A DNA stretch of 64,000 nucleotides from Lachnoclostridium sp. (lineage in GTDB: Bacteria > Bacillota > Clostridia > Lachnospirales > Lachnospiraceae). The translations under genes and the position numbers were made by a program. Under the pieces are notes generated by a model, which made no database searches, was not told where the DNA came from, and saw only the letters and a list, made by a program, of their open reading frames with translations. Shown in pieces: positions 32,944 to 43,605 of the stretch; the first letter of the stretch is position 1; each line of letters starts with the position of its first letter. The stretch spans positions 38,795-102,794 of the forward strand of contig JAMPEB010000010.1 in the NCBI GenBank assembly GCA_023665475.1. Direction: 5' to 3'.

Positions 32944-34341
32944 ATGTATAAAATAGACTTTCACCACCCTTCATCCGTTTATTTTGTAGGCATCGGCGGC
33001 ATCAGCATGAGCGGTCTGGCAGAAATCCTTGCAGACGCCGGCTTTCAGGTATCCGGTTCTGACCGCGAGAAAAATGCCTGCACCGAATCACTGGAAAAGA
33101 GAGGGATTTCTGTCTTCTACGGACAGCGCCGCGAAAATATCACAAAAGATATTGACTGTGTCGTTTTTACCAGCGCCATCCGCAAGGATAATCCGGAATA
33201 TGCCGCCACCATGGAAATGGGCATCCCGTTTCTGACCAGAGCGCAGCTTCTTGGGCAGCTTATGAAAAATTATGATATGCCCATTGCCATCAGCGGAACC
33301 CACGGGAAAACCACCACTACCTCCATGGTCAGTGAAATCCTGCTTGCCGCAAGTCTGGACCCCACCTTGTCCATCGGCGGTATTCTTCCTTCCATAGGAG
33401 GCAATATCCGCGTGGGCAAATCCGGTCTTTTTGTAACCGAGGCATGTGAATATACCAATAGTTTTTTAAGCTTTTTTCCAAAGGCGGGAATTATCCTTAA
33501 TATAGAAGAGGACCATTTGGACTTTTTTAAGGATTTGGCGGATATACGGAATTCCTTCCATGAATTTGCCCGTCTTCTGCCCGATAACGGATGTTTGATT
33601 ATCAACGGGGATATTCCCGACTATCGGGAGATTACAGACGGGTTGTCCTGTCCCATTGTTACTTTCTGCGCCTCTGAGACCACTTCCGCCGGAACTCCTG
33701 CAGATTATTATCTCTCCGATTTAAGTTATGATGAGTACGGCGCCCCCTCCTTTCTGCTTCACAGTCCCGGGCATTGCCCTCAGAAATTTACCCTCAGGGT
33801 TCCCGGACACCACAATGTATTAAATGCCCTTGCTTCCATAGCTCTTGCAGACTTCCTTCTTATTGACAGGGAAGTCACTTCTTCCGCTCTCCATGCCTTT
33901 TCCGGCACGGACAGACGGTTTGAGCAGAAGGGAACATTGAACGGCATTACTATAATAGATGATTATGCACATCATCCCACAGAAATTACTGCAACTTTAA
34001 AAGCTGCCGCAAATTGTCCCCACAATACTTTATGGTGTGTCTTCCAGCCCCACACCTATACCCGGACCAAAGCCTTCTTAAAGGATTTTGCCAAAGCGCT
34101 GTCCCTTGCCGACAAGGTAGTGCTTGCCGATATCTATGCCGCAAGAGAGACCGACACGCTGGGAATCAGTTCCGAAACCCTTGCGCAGGAGCTTAAATCT
34201 CTGGGGCAGGAATGCTATTATTTTTCCACCTTTGAAGAGATTGAAAATTTTCTTCTGAAAAATTGCATAAAGGGTGATATGTTGATAACTATGGGTGCGG
34301 GAGATGTGTTTAAAATCGGAGAAAATCTCCTCAAAAAGTAA
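32944..34341 (+). CDS. murC: UDP-N-acetylmuramate--L-alanine ligase
   Basis: 465 residues, normal length. Rossmann start VYFVGIGGISMSGLAEIL, ATP loop ISGTHGKTTTTSM (residues about 117-129), central NIEEDHLDFF, and the C-terminal YAHHPTEI and FQPHTYTRTK of the Mur ligase C domain. It adds L-Ala to UDP-MurNAc in the cytoplasm. Encoded alone here, ahead of the dnaD-dnaC genes. Confidence 0.97.
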   Translation: MYKIDFHHPSSVYFVGIGGISMSGLAEILADAGFQVSGSDREKNACTESLEKRGISVFYGQRRENITKDIDCVVFTSAIRKDNPEYAATMEMGIPFLTRAQLLGQLMKNYDMPIAISGTHGKTTTTSMVSEILLAASLDPTLSIGGILPSIGGNIRVGKSGLFVTEACEYTNSFLSFFPKAGIILNIEEDHLDFFKDLADIRNSFHEFARLLPDNGCLIINGDIPDYREITDGLSCPIVTFCASETTSAGTPADYYLSDLSYDEYGAPSFLLHSPGHCPQKFTLRVPGHHNVLNALASIALADFLLIDREVTSSALHAFSGTDRRFEQKGTLNGITIIDDYAHHPTEITATLKAAANCPHNTLWCVFQPHTYTRTKAFLKDFAKALSLADKVVLADIYAARETDTLGISSETLAQELKSLGQECYYFSTFEEIENFLLKNCIKGDMLITMGAGDVFKIGENLLKK

Positions 34342-34486
34342 TTTTCCACAATATCCACAGAAAAAGCAAACTTTATTTTTCTTTTTTCTGTGGATATTTT
34401 GGGTTCTGCGGTGGATATCTGCCCCGTGAAAATTCCCCCTATTCAAACGGTCGCGGTTTTTATCCACATTATCCCCCTTATCCACA
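34342..34486. promoter_or_regulatory. DnaA-box cluster, including a terminator-shaped inverted repeat
   Basis: Two perfect DnaA boxes, TTATCCACA (34460-34468 and 34478-34486), 18 bp apart and in the same orientation. One-mismatch boxes are TTTTCCACA (34342-34350), ATATCCACA (34351-34359) and the inverted TGTGGATAT (34389-34397). The stem AATATCCACAGAAAAA with its 16-bp perfect partner (34383-34398) is also a plausible murC terminator. The cluster lies ahead of the helicase-loading genes dnaD-dnaC, so DnaA control of that operon is a reasonable inference. It is not oriC: there is no dnaA or dnaN here. Confidence 0.6.
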
Positions 34487-34638
34487 ATTTTCTTCTCCGT
34501 AATCACCCTTTGGGTTTTCTGGCATTTTGACCATTTCTTTTTTCGCACCCCTATGATATACTTTGTTTGCTTTCAAATTTTCGGATAGCACAGAAACGGA
34601 GGTAATGTGAACCGTTTCGCATTGTGAGGTGATTCATA

Positions 34639-35745
34639 ATGCGAATGGATTCACATAGTGATATTATGGCGCGATTGACGATTTACAAGGATAATTATGC
34701 AGATGCAACGGCTGTTTCCAACCGATTCATCGATGAATATATGGCGGACGCAAACGATGCGCAGCTAAAGGTATACCTGTACCTTCTGCGTATGTTTGCC
34801 GCGGGTCAGGCTACCAGTGTGTCCGATATTGCGGATAAGTTTAACCACACGGAAAAGGATGTGGTTCGTGCGCTGAAATATTGGGAAAAGCATCATCTGC
34901 TGGATTTGGATTATGACAGCAATCAAAATCTCACCGGAATCCGCCTGCAGGATTTGAGAGTTATTCCCACCGGTTCTGCGACTCCTTCCGCAAATTTTCC
35001 CGGAGAACATTTTTCCGTATCGGAAGATACTTCCGGGTCCGCAAAGTCTTCCGCGTTAGAGGAATCTCCCGTGCCGGAAGAGCCTCTGTTTCGCAAGCCC
35101 GCTTATTCTACGGAGCAGCTTCGTGAATTCAAAGACCGGGAAAATACATCCCAGCTTTTGTTTATTGCGGAGTCCTATATCGGAAGACCCCTCACTCCCA
35201 CAGAGATGAAGTCCATTCTGTTTTTTACGGATGTTCTGCAGTTCTCGGATGATTTGATTGATTATCTGATTCAATATTGTGTGGACCGGGGCAAAAAGGA
35301 TTTCAAATACATAGAAAAAGTCGCCATTAGCTGGGCGGAATCCGGTATTACCACACCCAAGCAGGCGCAGCGGCATTCCGCCAAATATGACAAAAATGTA
35401 TATGCTGTCATGAACGCGCTGGGTAAAAGTTCTTCGCCCACAACCAAAGAAATGGAATTTATTAACCGCTGGATAAAAATATACGGATTTTCCATGGATA
35501 TTATTTTTGAAGCCTGTGAACGCACCGTGCTTGCAACGGACAAGCATCGTTTCGAGTATGCCGAAGGAATCTTAAGCAGTTGGAAACAGGAAAATGTGCA
35601 TCACAAGGCGGATATCCGCAAAATAGATGAATTGTATCAAAAGAAAAAGAGCTCTCCCAAGGCATTTTCCGTAAACAAATTTAATCAGTTTACCCAGAAT
35701 CATTATGACTTTGATGCTCTGGAGCAGCAACTTCTGAGCCATTAA
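34639..35745 (+). CDS. DnaD/DnaB-type primosome protein
   Basis: 368 residues. N-terminal winged helix (AQLKVYLYLLRMFAAGQATS, DIADKFNHTEKDVVRALKYW, about 40-95), a flexible acidic linker, then tandem DnaD-like helical domains (about 150-235 and 245-325), the second ending with the EYAEGILSSW motif typical of DnaD/DnaB. In Bacillus such proteins remodel DNA and load the DnaC helicase with DnaI. GAGGTGA before the ATG. 10 bp upstream of the loader gene, so they form an operon. Confidence 0.9.
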   Translation: MRMDSHSDIMARLTIYKDNYADATAVSNRFIDEYMADANDAQLKVYLYLLRMFAAGQATSVSDIADKFNHTEKDVVRALKYWEKHHLLDLDYDSNQNLTGIRLQDLRVIPTGSATPSANFPGEHFSVSEDTSGSAKSSALEESPVPEEPLFRKPAYSTEQLREFKDRENTSQLLFIAESYIGRPLTPTEMKSILFFTDVLQFSDDLIDYLIQYCVDRGKKDFKYIEKVAISWAESGITTPKQAQRHSAKYDKNVYAVMNALGKSSSPTTKEMEFINRWIKIYGFSMDIIFEACERTVLATDKHRFEYAEGILSSWKQENVHHKADIRKIDELYQKKKSSPKAFSVNKFNQFTQNHYDFDALEQQLLSH

Positions 35746-35755
35746 GGAGGATGCC

Positions 35756-36733
35756 ATGGCATTAAGCAACATGCAGTATGAATCCATTATGAAAAGCTAC
35801 GAACAGGTCAGAGAGCGCAACCGGAAGCTTCTTTCGGACAGACAGGAGGAGGTTTACTTGGCAATTCCCGAATTGGAGGAACTGAATCTCTCCGTGGGCA
35901 GTATCTCCGCTGCTCATGCCCGGCTTCTTCTCTCCGGAGAGGAAGATGTCCCTCTCAGACTTCATGCTTCTTTGTCAGAAATCGCTTCCCGCAGGCGCGC
36001 CCTGCTGTCTGCCGCCAATTTTCCCGCAGACTATCTGGAGCCCGTTTATGACTGTCCCGATTGTAAGGACACCGGCTATATACAGAGTGCAGAAGGTCTT
36101 AAAGAAAAATGTCATTGCTTTCGCAGGCGGGAAATTGCTCTTTTGTATGAGCAGTCTAATATTCAGGATATGATTTCCCGGGAAAACTTTTCTACGCTCT
36201 CTTATTCTTATTATCAGGGTGAAGATTTGGAGAGATTTACCAGAGCGGTAAAAATCTGTAAGGATTTTGTACAAAACTTCATACAAGACTACCAAAATCT
36301 CTTTTTTTATGGTACAGTAGGTACGGGTAAGAGTTTTTTGTCAGGCTGCGTAGCGGAACAGCTCTTGAAGCAGGGACATTCCGTAATCTATTTTAGCGCT
36401 GCCTCCCTCTTTGACACTCTGGCAAAATACGCCTTTCAATCCAAAGAGAAGGAAGCTCTTTCTAACTTTTATCAGGATTTGTACCAATGCGAACTGCTCA
36501 TTATAGATGACTTGGGAACGGAAATAACCAATGCCTTTGTGACATCGCAGTTGTTTGCCTGTCTGAACGAGAGAAATTTAAGAAAACGGGCTACCGTTAT
36601 TTCCACGAACTTAAGTCTGGAAGAGCTGCGTGACCGTTATTCGGACAGGATTTTTTCCAGAATTACCAGCAATTATACCCTCTGCAAGCTGACCGGTCCC
36701 GACATTCGCCTGAGCCGCAAAATGCAAGCATAG
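35756..36733 (+). CDS. DnaC/DnaI-type helicase loader
   Basis: 325 residues. Coiled N-terminus; a zinc-like motif CPDCKDTGYI...CHC (about 100-122) as in DnaI; AAA+ core with Walker A FYGTVGTGKSFLSG (about 187-200), Walker B LLIIDDLGTE, sensor STNLSLEEL and arginine-finger region RIFSRITSNY. It loads the replicative helicase together with the DnaD-like partner. AAGGAGG precedes the ATG. Confidence 0.93.
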   Translation: MALSNMQYESIMKSYEQVRERNRKLLSDRQEEVYLAIPELEELNLSVGSISAAHARLLLSGEEDVPLRLHASLSEIASRRRALLSAANFPADYLEPVYDCPDCKDTGYIQSAEGLKEKCHCFRRREIALLYEQSNIQDMISRENFSTLSYSYYQGEDLERFTRAVKICKDFVQNFIQDYQNLFFYGTVGTGKSFLSGCVAEQLLKQGHSVIYFSAASLFDTLAKYAFQSKEKEALSNFYQDLYQCELLIIDDLGTEITNAFVTSQLFACLNERNLRKRATVISTNLSLEELRDRYSDRIFSRITSNYTLCKLTGPDIRLSRKMQA

Positions 36734-36760
36734 ACAACACAACAGAAAGTGAGGATTCCC

Positions 36761-37948
36761 ATGCCTAACCGTGAAGAAAAAAGAAATCTGGAGACAATTC
36801 CTGTCGGTTCCTTAGGAATTATTCCTCTGGAAGGCTGCCGCCCCTTAGGCGAACAGGTAGATAAATTTCTTGTAAAATGGAGAGCTGAACGCGAGAGCGA
36901 GCACAAAAATTCCCTTGCCTTTGCCGGCTATCAGCAGGATTCTTACTTATTGGACGCCGAAGTTCCCCGTTTCGGCTCCGGAGAAGCCAAGGGCATGATC
37001 TTAAAATCTGTCCGGGGCACGGATTTATACTTGCTGGTGGATGTATTAAATTATTCCATGACCTATTCATTATGCGGTCATGAAAATCATATGTCCCCGG
37101 ATGACCATTATCAGAACTTAAAGCGTATCATCGCAGCCGTAGGCGGAAAGGCGCGCCGCATTACGGTAATCATGCCGTTTCTGTATGAGAGCCGCCAACA
37201 CAAAAGAACAGCGAGAGAATCCCTTGACTGTGCTATTGCCCTTCAGGAACTGGTGCGTATGGGAGTGGATAATATTATTACTTTTGACGCTCATGACCCC
37301 AGAGTGCAGAATGCCATTCCCCTGCATGGTTTTGAGACGGTGCAGCCTGCTTATCAGTTTATTAAAGGACTGTTGCGCCATGTGAAGGATTTACAGCTTG
37401 ATTCCGACCACATGATGGTTATCAGCCCCGATGAAGGAGGCATGAGCCGCGCCATCTATATCGCCAATGTGTTAGGGCTTGATATGGGTATGTTCTATAA
37501 GAGGCGTGACTATACGAAGATTGAAAACGGACGCAATCCCATTGTTGCCCATGAATTTTTAGGCAGCAGCGTAGAAGGCAAGGATATGATCATCATTGAC
37601 GACATGATTTCCTCCGGTGAGAGCGTTCTGGAAGTGGCTTCCGCTTTAAAGGAGCGCAAAGCCAACAAGATTTTTGTCTTTGCAACCTTCGGACTCTTTA
37701 CCAGCGGTTTGGAAAAATTTGACAAGGCTTATGAGGATCATATCATAGACAAAATTCTTACCACCAATTTAATTTACCAGACTCCCGATTTATTGCAGAG
37801 AGAATGGTATATTAACTGTGATATGAGTAAGTATATCGCTTATATTATTGATACCCTGAATCATGATTCTTCTATCAGTGATTTGCTGAATCCTAACGAA
37901 AGGATTCAAAGCATTGTTGCAAAGTATAAGAATGGGGAATTAAACTAA
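36761..37948 (+). CDS. prs: Ribose-phosphate pyrophosphokinase, long Clostridial form
   Basis: 395 residues, about 80 longer than standard PRPP synthetase. The core elements are present: VIMPFLYESRQHKRTARESL (ATP/flexible loop), FDAHDPRVQNAIPLHGFE, VISPDEGGMSRA and the PRPP loop IIIDDMISSGES. It makes PRPP for nucleotide, His and Trp synthesis. Extra length lies at both ends (KWRAERESEHKN near the start; a C-terminal helical tail). ATG 36761 is preferred over the GTG four codons earlier because GAGG lies correctly for it. Confidence 0.93.
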   Translation: MPNREEKRNLETIPVGSLGIIPLEGCRPLGEQVDKFLVKWRAERESEHKNSLAFAGYQQDSYLLDAEVPRFGSGEAKGMILKSVRGTDLYLLVDVLNYSMTYSLCGHENHMSPDDHYQNLKRIIAAVGGKARRITVIMPFLYESRQHKRTARESLDCAIALQELVRMGVDNIITFDAHDPRVQNAIPLHGFETVQPAYQFIKGLLRHVKDLQLDSDHMMVISPDEGGMSRAIYIANVLGLDMGMFYKRRDYTKIENGRNPIVAHEFLGSSVEGKDMIIIDDMISSGESVLEVASALKERKANKIFVFATFGLFTSGLEKFDKAYEDHIIDKILTTNLIYQTPDLLQREWYINCDMSKYIAYIIDTLNHDSSISDLLNPNERIQSIVAKYKNGELN

Positions 37949-37952
37949 TATA

Positions 37953-38000
37953 ACCGTGAGTTCGAGACCTTCCTCACGTAAAACAAAACTAAAGGAGACA
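37953..38000 (+). promoter_or_regulatory. preQ1-I type riboswitch
   Basis: CGTGAG (37955-37960) pairs with CTCACG (37973-37978) around a pyrimidine/purine loop, followed by the A-rich tail TAAAACAAAACTAAAGGAG, the H-type pseudoknot layout of class I preQ1 riboswitches. The tail contains the SD of queT, so ligand binding would hide the ribosome site (translational control). The downstream gene is a predicted queuosine-precursor transporter, which fits. Confidence 0.85.
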
Positions 38001-38005
38001 ATAGA

Positions 38006-38524
38006 ATGAAAAACACAAAAGTACTCTACCTGACTCAGGCAGCTATGATTGCTGCGCTCTATGTCGTACTGACGCTGATTGCCGGGGCCTTTGGCTTGGA
38101 CCATTATGCCATTCAGCTACGATTTTCCGAAGCGCTGACCATACTGCCCTTTTTTACGCCTGCAGCCATTCCCGGTCTTTATGTGGGATGCCTGTTGAGC
38201 AATCTTCTGACCGGATGTATTATCTGGGATATCCTTTTCGGCTCCCTCGCTACTTTAATTGCCGCATTCGGCACATGGATGCTTCGGAAGAAAAGCAAAT
38301 GGCTTGCTCCCCTTCCGCCCATTGCCGCCAACACCCTGATAGTACCTTTTATACTGTCCTATGCTTATCAGATAGAAGGTTCCATCTTTTACTTTATGCT
38401 CACTGTGGGCATTGGCGAAGTTCTCTCCTGCGGGGTTTTAGGGCTTTTGCTTCTGAATGTACTGCAAAAATACCAAATTTCCGTTTTCGGTGACAGCTCC
38501 GCCTCCCTTAAGAATCTGTCCTGA
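38006..38524 (+). CDS. queT: QueT family queuosine-precursor transporter (ECF S component)
   Basis: 172 residues, five to six helices. LTQAAMIAALYVVLTLIAG is the opening helix; LRFSEALTILPFFTPAAIPGL and GCLLSNLLTG are typical of QueT. It imports preQ1/preQ0-like bases as the specificity unit of an ECF transporter. Its 3' end overlaps the convergent envelope-protein gene by 17 bp. Confidence 0.93.
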   Translation: MKNTKVLYLTQAAMIAALYVVLTLIAGAFGLDHYAIQLRFSEALTILPFFTPAAIPGLYVGCLLSNLLTGCIIWDILFGSLATLIAAFGTWMLRKKSKWLAPLPPIAANTLIVPFILSYAYQIEGSIFYFMLTVGIGEVLSCGVLGLLLLNVLQKYQISVFGDSSASLKNLS

Positions 38525-41057
38525 TATATGTGATAAACTGATTGCCATTCTCCTCAAACCACTGAGTGGCATCATTCATCCCCTTCTTATAGAGTGTGCC
38601 TGTCGCAGGCTCCATAATGACTACATTATATTCATTAAAGCCTGTGATCAGCACCGCTTCTTTATTTTTCAAAAGAGCCAGTACCGGAATATCCTGATTT
38701 ACATAATACAGCACGGCATCCAGATTACAGCCGGTGAGATCCAGAATTTGCGCATCTTCCAGATTATTCTCCAGAATTTCACGCACGGTATCCCCCCGTC
38801 CCAAGAGATATTCGGAATTACGGATAATTCCCTCAAACTTTAGCATGGTGTCCAGACATATTGTCAGACTGTCCTTGCTCGGCGTCACAATATCTTCTTT
38901 GATTGCCATAATTTGATTGCGCGTCACGCGATTACCCTTCAGCCAGATGCAGTTACCGCTATCATCCGTCACAATTCCCGAAATATGATAGGCGAGATTA
39001 ATAGCAGCGGCAGGGGAATTATAAATAGCGTTTACACCATAGGGTCCGTAAACATAATATCTGGCGGTTTCGCTCTGCCCCGAAAGTAACAGCTCACGCC
39101 CGCCTTCAAACACTACTTCCTTGGGCCTGACCACCTTAATATTCTTTGTGTCGATACTGCTCCGCAGTTTAATCTGTACATATTTTTCATAAATGTCAAT
39201 ATCTGCGGAAGCCAATTGGTTTTTGCCGACGCTTCCCTCCAGATTATTCATAATCTGATCCTGCTCTATCACCACATAGGAGCCGTTTTCCAATTTTTGC
39301 TGCCGCTCCAGAATAATCTGATTTTCCTGCACATGGCAATCCATGATATAAACACCGCTTTGCTGATATTCTTTCAGCATCTCCCCCTCTGCATTACTGA
39401 TGCAGATTTTATACATGGGGAAAAAGATATTTCCGGAGCTTTCCCTTACAATATCCTCTATGCGGGCAAGTCCGTAGATAACATCCTCACCCATAAATCC
39501 CAGCGGACGAATGGCTTCTCCTGCCCCCGCCGAAATAATTTCCTGTGTCTCCGTATTCAGATTTTGTATCATCATCTTAGTGCGATAATCGGCATCTTTC
39601 AGACTGCCTTCCCCGTCAGACCATAGAGACACTAAGATTCGATGATTCTTGGAGGCATAAATATTGTCATCCTCCGTAATGTCAAACAATTCATAATATG
39701 TTCTCTCTACCAGATTCACGCAATAGATTTTGCCCCCCAGCGCAAAATACAACTTTTGCTCCCTGCTTAAATAGAGCAGATTCTGCATTTCCGCCTCCAA
39801 CACCGCATAGGAACAGTTGCAGGGAATATATATCATTTCTTCAATAGTATTCAGCGCATTGTCATAAGTATAGAGCTGGATACCCACTTCCCCTTCATGT
39901 CTTCCACGATTCATATATCCGTATACCGCAAACTGGACATTCCCACCTTCATCTACATCAAAAACCTTTATGGTGTGATGATTCAGCATGGTTCTGATAT
40001 CTGCATTGTCTTTATCGTAAAAACTGAAAATCACTGCCAACTTATTGGTCAGTGCATTGTAACCAAGAAGCTGACCTGCCGCCTGAAATACCACCACATT
40101 GCCATCCTCACTCTCCACCATGGAGATATCTTCCCCCGTGATGCCCAGAAGTATCTTATCATTGGCATACATCCTCTCCGTATCCGGAATCTGCACCATA
40201 TTTCTCTCATAGTCTAAAAGGTACATTCTGTCCGGCGTATAACGGAGTCTGTAGTATTCCCTAATCTGATAGTAGGTTTTATTTTTTCCTTCGGTCGTAG
40301 ACACTACATAATCCATTAACAATGCTGCCGTCTGAGGCGCAATTTCCGTCAAACGGATTTGAAGCTCCGTCTCCTCCCTTACCGACAAATCTCCCCATGT
40401 AATCTGCCGGAAGCTGCTGTGTATATTGACATAATGAAACGATTGATTATCTTGAAGCGCTGCGTTCGTTTCCAGATATTTTGTCAGCTCCCTTGCCTTT
40501 TCCCTGTCATAAAGCCTGTTGTGAAAATCCATCACAAAAGCAAGCTCCTCGTCAGCGTGCAGATTATCACTCCATATCACCCGGGTATAATAATGCAGAA
40601 CTTCTTCCCCTTCCGTTCTGAGCAAAAAGGTCAGCATATACTCCGTATCCTTTTCCAGCAAATCTTTTAATGCCAGCGTGCCGCGGATGTTCGCCCCATC
40701 AGCCTCATAATCCGTCAGCTCCGTATTTTCAATCAGCCTGCCTCCGTCAATGCTGCGAACCTCTATGGAAATACCCGTAACTGCTTTTCCAAAAGTCTGC
40801 ACCGTAAAATCGGCATTGCGGTTCTGCCCCAAAACCGTAACGGTATCCCTAAGATGCGCTGTATCCATGGCATTTTTGTACCCATAAAGCGCATTGTAAG
40901 AGACCCCGTTTTTTTCCATGACAATCACGGGAAATGTGGCATCCGCCATTTCCATAGTGATATTGTCATGCCCTTTATTCATAAATTGTCCGATGACTAT
41001 TAAAGACACCAGAAAAGTTGCCATAAAAACGGCAATCTTAATTATTATTTTTTTCAT
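38508..41057 (-). CDS. Large membrane-anchored extracellular protein with C39-like end
   Basis: 849 residues. One N-terminal anchor (IIIKIAVFMATFLVSLIVIG), then an extracellular region rich in short beta strands (repeats such as KLYFALGGKIYCVNLVERTY suggest a propeller-like fold, about 270-600). The C-terminal about 110 residues resemble peptidase C39-like domains (ICLDTMLKFEGI with a Cys; DIPVLALLKNKEAVLITGFN; VVIMEPATGTLY). The His expected before the LITGFN strand is absent, so catalysis is doubtful. No family name can be given. Converges on queT. Confidence 0.75.
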   Translation of the reverse strand: MKKIIIKIAVFMATFLVSLIVIGQFMNKGHDNITMEMADATFPVIVMEKNGVSYNALYGYKNAMDTAHLRDTVTVLGQNRNADFTVQTFGKAVTGISIEVRSIDGGRLIENTELTDYEADGANIRGTLALKDLLEKDTEYMLTFLLRTEGEEVLHYYTRVIWSDNLHADEELAFVMDFHNRLYDREKARELTKYLETNAALQDNQSFHYVNIHSSFRQITWGDLSVREETELQIRLTEIAPQTAALLMDYVVSTTEGKNKTYYQIREYYRLRYTPDRMYLLDYERNMVQIPDTERMYANDKILLGITGEDISMVESEDGNVVVFQAAGQLLGYNALTNKLAVIFSFYDKDNADIRTMLNHHTIKVFDVDEGGNVQFAVYGYMNRGRHEGEVGIQLYTYDNALNTIEEMIYIPCNCSYAVLEAEMQNLLYLSREQKLYFALGGKIYCVNLVERTYYELFDITEDDNIYASKNHRILVSLWSDGEGSLKDADYRTKMMIQNLNTETQEIISAGAGEAIRPLGFMGEDVIYGLARIEDIVRESSGNIFFPMYKICISNAEGEMLKEYQQSGVYIMDCHVQENQIILERQQKLENGSYVVIEQDQIMNNLEGSVGKNQLASADIDIYEKYVQIKLRSSIDTKNIKVVRPKEVVFEGGRELLLSGQSETARYYVYGPYGVNAIYNSPAAAINLAYHISGIVTDDSGNCIWLKGNRVTRNQIMAIKEDIVTPSKDSLTICLDTMLKFEGIIRNSEYLLGRGDTVREILENNLEDAQILDLTGCNLDAVLYYVNQDIPVLALLKNKEAVLITGFNEYNVVIMEPATGTLYKKGMNDATQWFEENGNQFITYIRTDS

Positions 41058-41092
41058 AATCCTATTGTAATGATTTTTCGGAAATTACACAA

Positions 41093-41488
41093 CTAAAATT
41101 TTCCAAACCGCCTTCCACCATGGCGTCTCTTATAAACTTCGTTACATAAAAGTACCTGTACTATATTTTTTACGGATTTCCACTCTTCCGAATCCGAAAC
41201 TTCCTCTCCTTTATCTGCTTCCTCCTGCTGCAATATCCGGATAATCGTATCCGCCAGTCTTTGAAGGGAATAGCAGTCAGGGTACTCGTCATATATCATA
41301 CTCCCCTCATAGTCCAGCTTATCCAGAATCTCTGCTATTTTGCGCTGATATTGCCTCACCTCACGGGGATATGCCTGCTGTAAATATTCTAAGTCCTGTA
41401 AAGCTGCACTCTCCTGCGAAGGAGCAAGATAACCGGGATAGGTCATATAGAACGGCAGGGGATGCATTATTTTTCTGTTAAAATCCAT
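41093..41488 (-). CDS. Uncharacterised helical protein (131 aa)
   Basis: Soluble, mostly helical: an N-terminal PLPFYMTYPGYLA segment, then long amphipathic helices (ALQDLEYLQQAYPREVRQYQ) and a basic tail (RRHGGRRFGKF). I recognise no domain, though the opening 'MTYPGYL' type sequence is seen in conserved Clostridial proteins of unknown role. GAGG stands eight bases before the ATG. The SD-to-start region forms half of a perfect 12-bp inverted repeat, so translation may be regulated. It lies between atpC and the envelope protein. Confidence 0.75.
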   Translation of the reverse strand: MDFNRKIMHPLPFYMTYPGYLAPSQESAALQDLEYLQQAYPREVRQYQRKIAEILDKLDYEGSMIYDEYPDCYSLQRLADTIIRILQQEEADKGEEVSDSEEWKSVKNIVQVLLCNEVYKRRHGGRRFGKF

Positions 41489-41560
41489 ACGCAGTACCTC
41501 ATAGTTATCAATAAACGACCCGCTTGAGCCATTTTTTATAACATATGCGTACTGCGTATG
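41486..41560 (-). promoter_or_regulatory. Inverted repeat burying the start codon of the 131-aa gene
   Basis: CATACGCAGTAC (41486-41497) and GTACTGCGTATG (41549-41560) are perfect complements, with 51 bases between. In the minus-strand mRNA the second arm is GTACTGCGTATG, where the last ATG is the start codon. An overlapping partial palindrome (CATACGC-AGTA-CGCATATG) gives an alternative fold that would leave the start free. Confidence 0.6.
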
Positions 41561-41590
41561 ATTTGTTCCATTTGTCTTTTGTATTGTTTT

Positions 41591-41995
41591 TTATTTCAGC
41601 ACCTGAATACGCGCTACTGCCCGTAAAAGCGCTGTCTCAGCTCTTGCAATATCCGTCTCCGGCGTCTTATTCTGCAAGCGCTCTTCCGCACGATGCATAG
41701 CTGCCTGTGCGCGTTCCTCGTCAATTTCACCCGGCCATTCAATCACTTCCGCCAAAATCGTCATACTGTCCGGCAGAATTTCTGCAAAGCCTGAGTGGAA
41801 TGCCGCCGTCTTCTCCTCATCCTTCTCATAAATCGTCAGGATTCCGGGCTTCGCAATGACGGTCAGGGGAATATGACCCGGAAGCACGCCTATCTCGCCT
41901 TCCGTGGTATTGAACTCCACCATATCCACATCGCCTTCATAAAATGTGCGCTCCGGTGTGATGATACGCAGCCTTAAACTATTGTTATCTGCCAT
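41591..41995 (-). CDS. atpC: ATP synthase F1 epsilon subunit
   Basis: 134 residues. N-terminal beta-barrel (LRIITPERTFYEGDVDMVEF, TTEGEIGVLPGHIPLT) and two C-terminal helices (RAQAAMHRAEERLQ; ARAETALLRAVARIQV). It couples rotor to catalytic head and inhibits hydrolysis. Last gene of the atp operon; GGAGGTG lies before the ATG, 15 bp after atpD. Confidence 0.95.
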   Translation of the reverse strand: MADNNSLRLRIITPERTFYEGDVDMVEFNTTEGEIGVLPGHIPLTVIAKPGILTIYEKDEEKTAAFHSGFAEILPDSMTILAEVIEWPGEIDEERAQAAMHRAEERLQNKTPETDIARAETALLRAVARIQVLK

Positions 41996-42010
41996 ACTGA
42001 CACCTCCGCA

Positions 42011-43444
<1,434 letters not shown>

Positions 43445-43490
43445 TCATTCTTCGCGTCATGCCTGCACAGCAGACACAAACATTCAATGA

Positions 43491-43603
43491 GAAGAACGCT
43501 GCTTTTGCGTTCTTCCGCGTGAGAAAGATTATGCTATGCATAACCGTAGAAGTTCTTGGCGTTTCACCCTCTGGTGAAACGACTTTAGAACTTCTTCTCA
43601 CGC
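43491..43603 (-). repeat. Dispersed two-hairpin intergenic element, copy C
   Basis: Copy C sits in the atpG-atpD spacer, starting two bases after the atpG stop. Arms AGAAGTTCT and AGAACTTCT differ from copies A and D on both sides but remain complementary. The central module here is GTTTCAC/GGTGAAAC plus an ATGCTATGCAT segment. Small hairpin GAAGAACGC / GCGTTCTTC. As an intra-operon structure it could separate the expression of beta and epsilon from the genes upstream. Confidence 0.85.
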
Positions 43604-43605
43604 TG

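Noticed and set aside
34342..34638. Chromosome origin of replication
   Set aside because: DnaA boxes occur, but there is no dnaA/dnaN/rpmH context and no AT-rich unwinding region of the usual type; operon control is the better reading.
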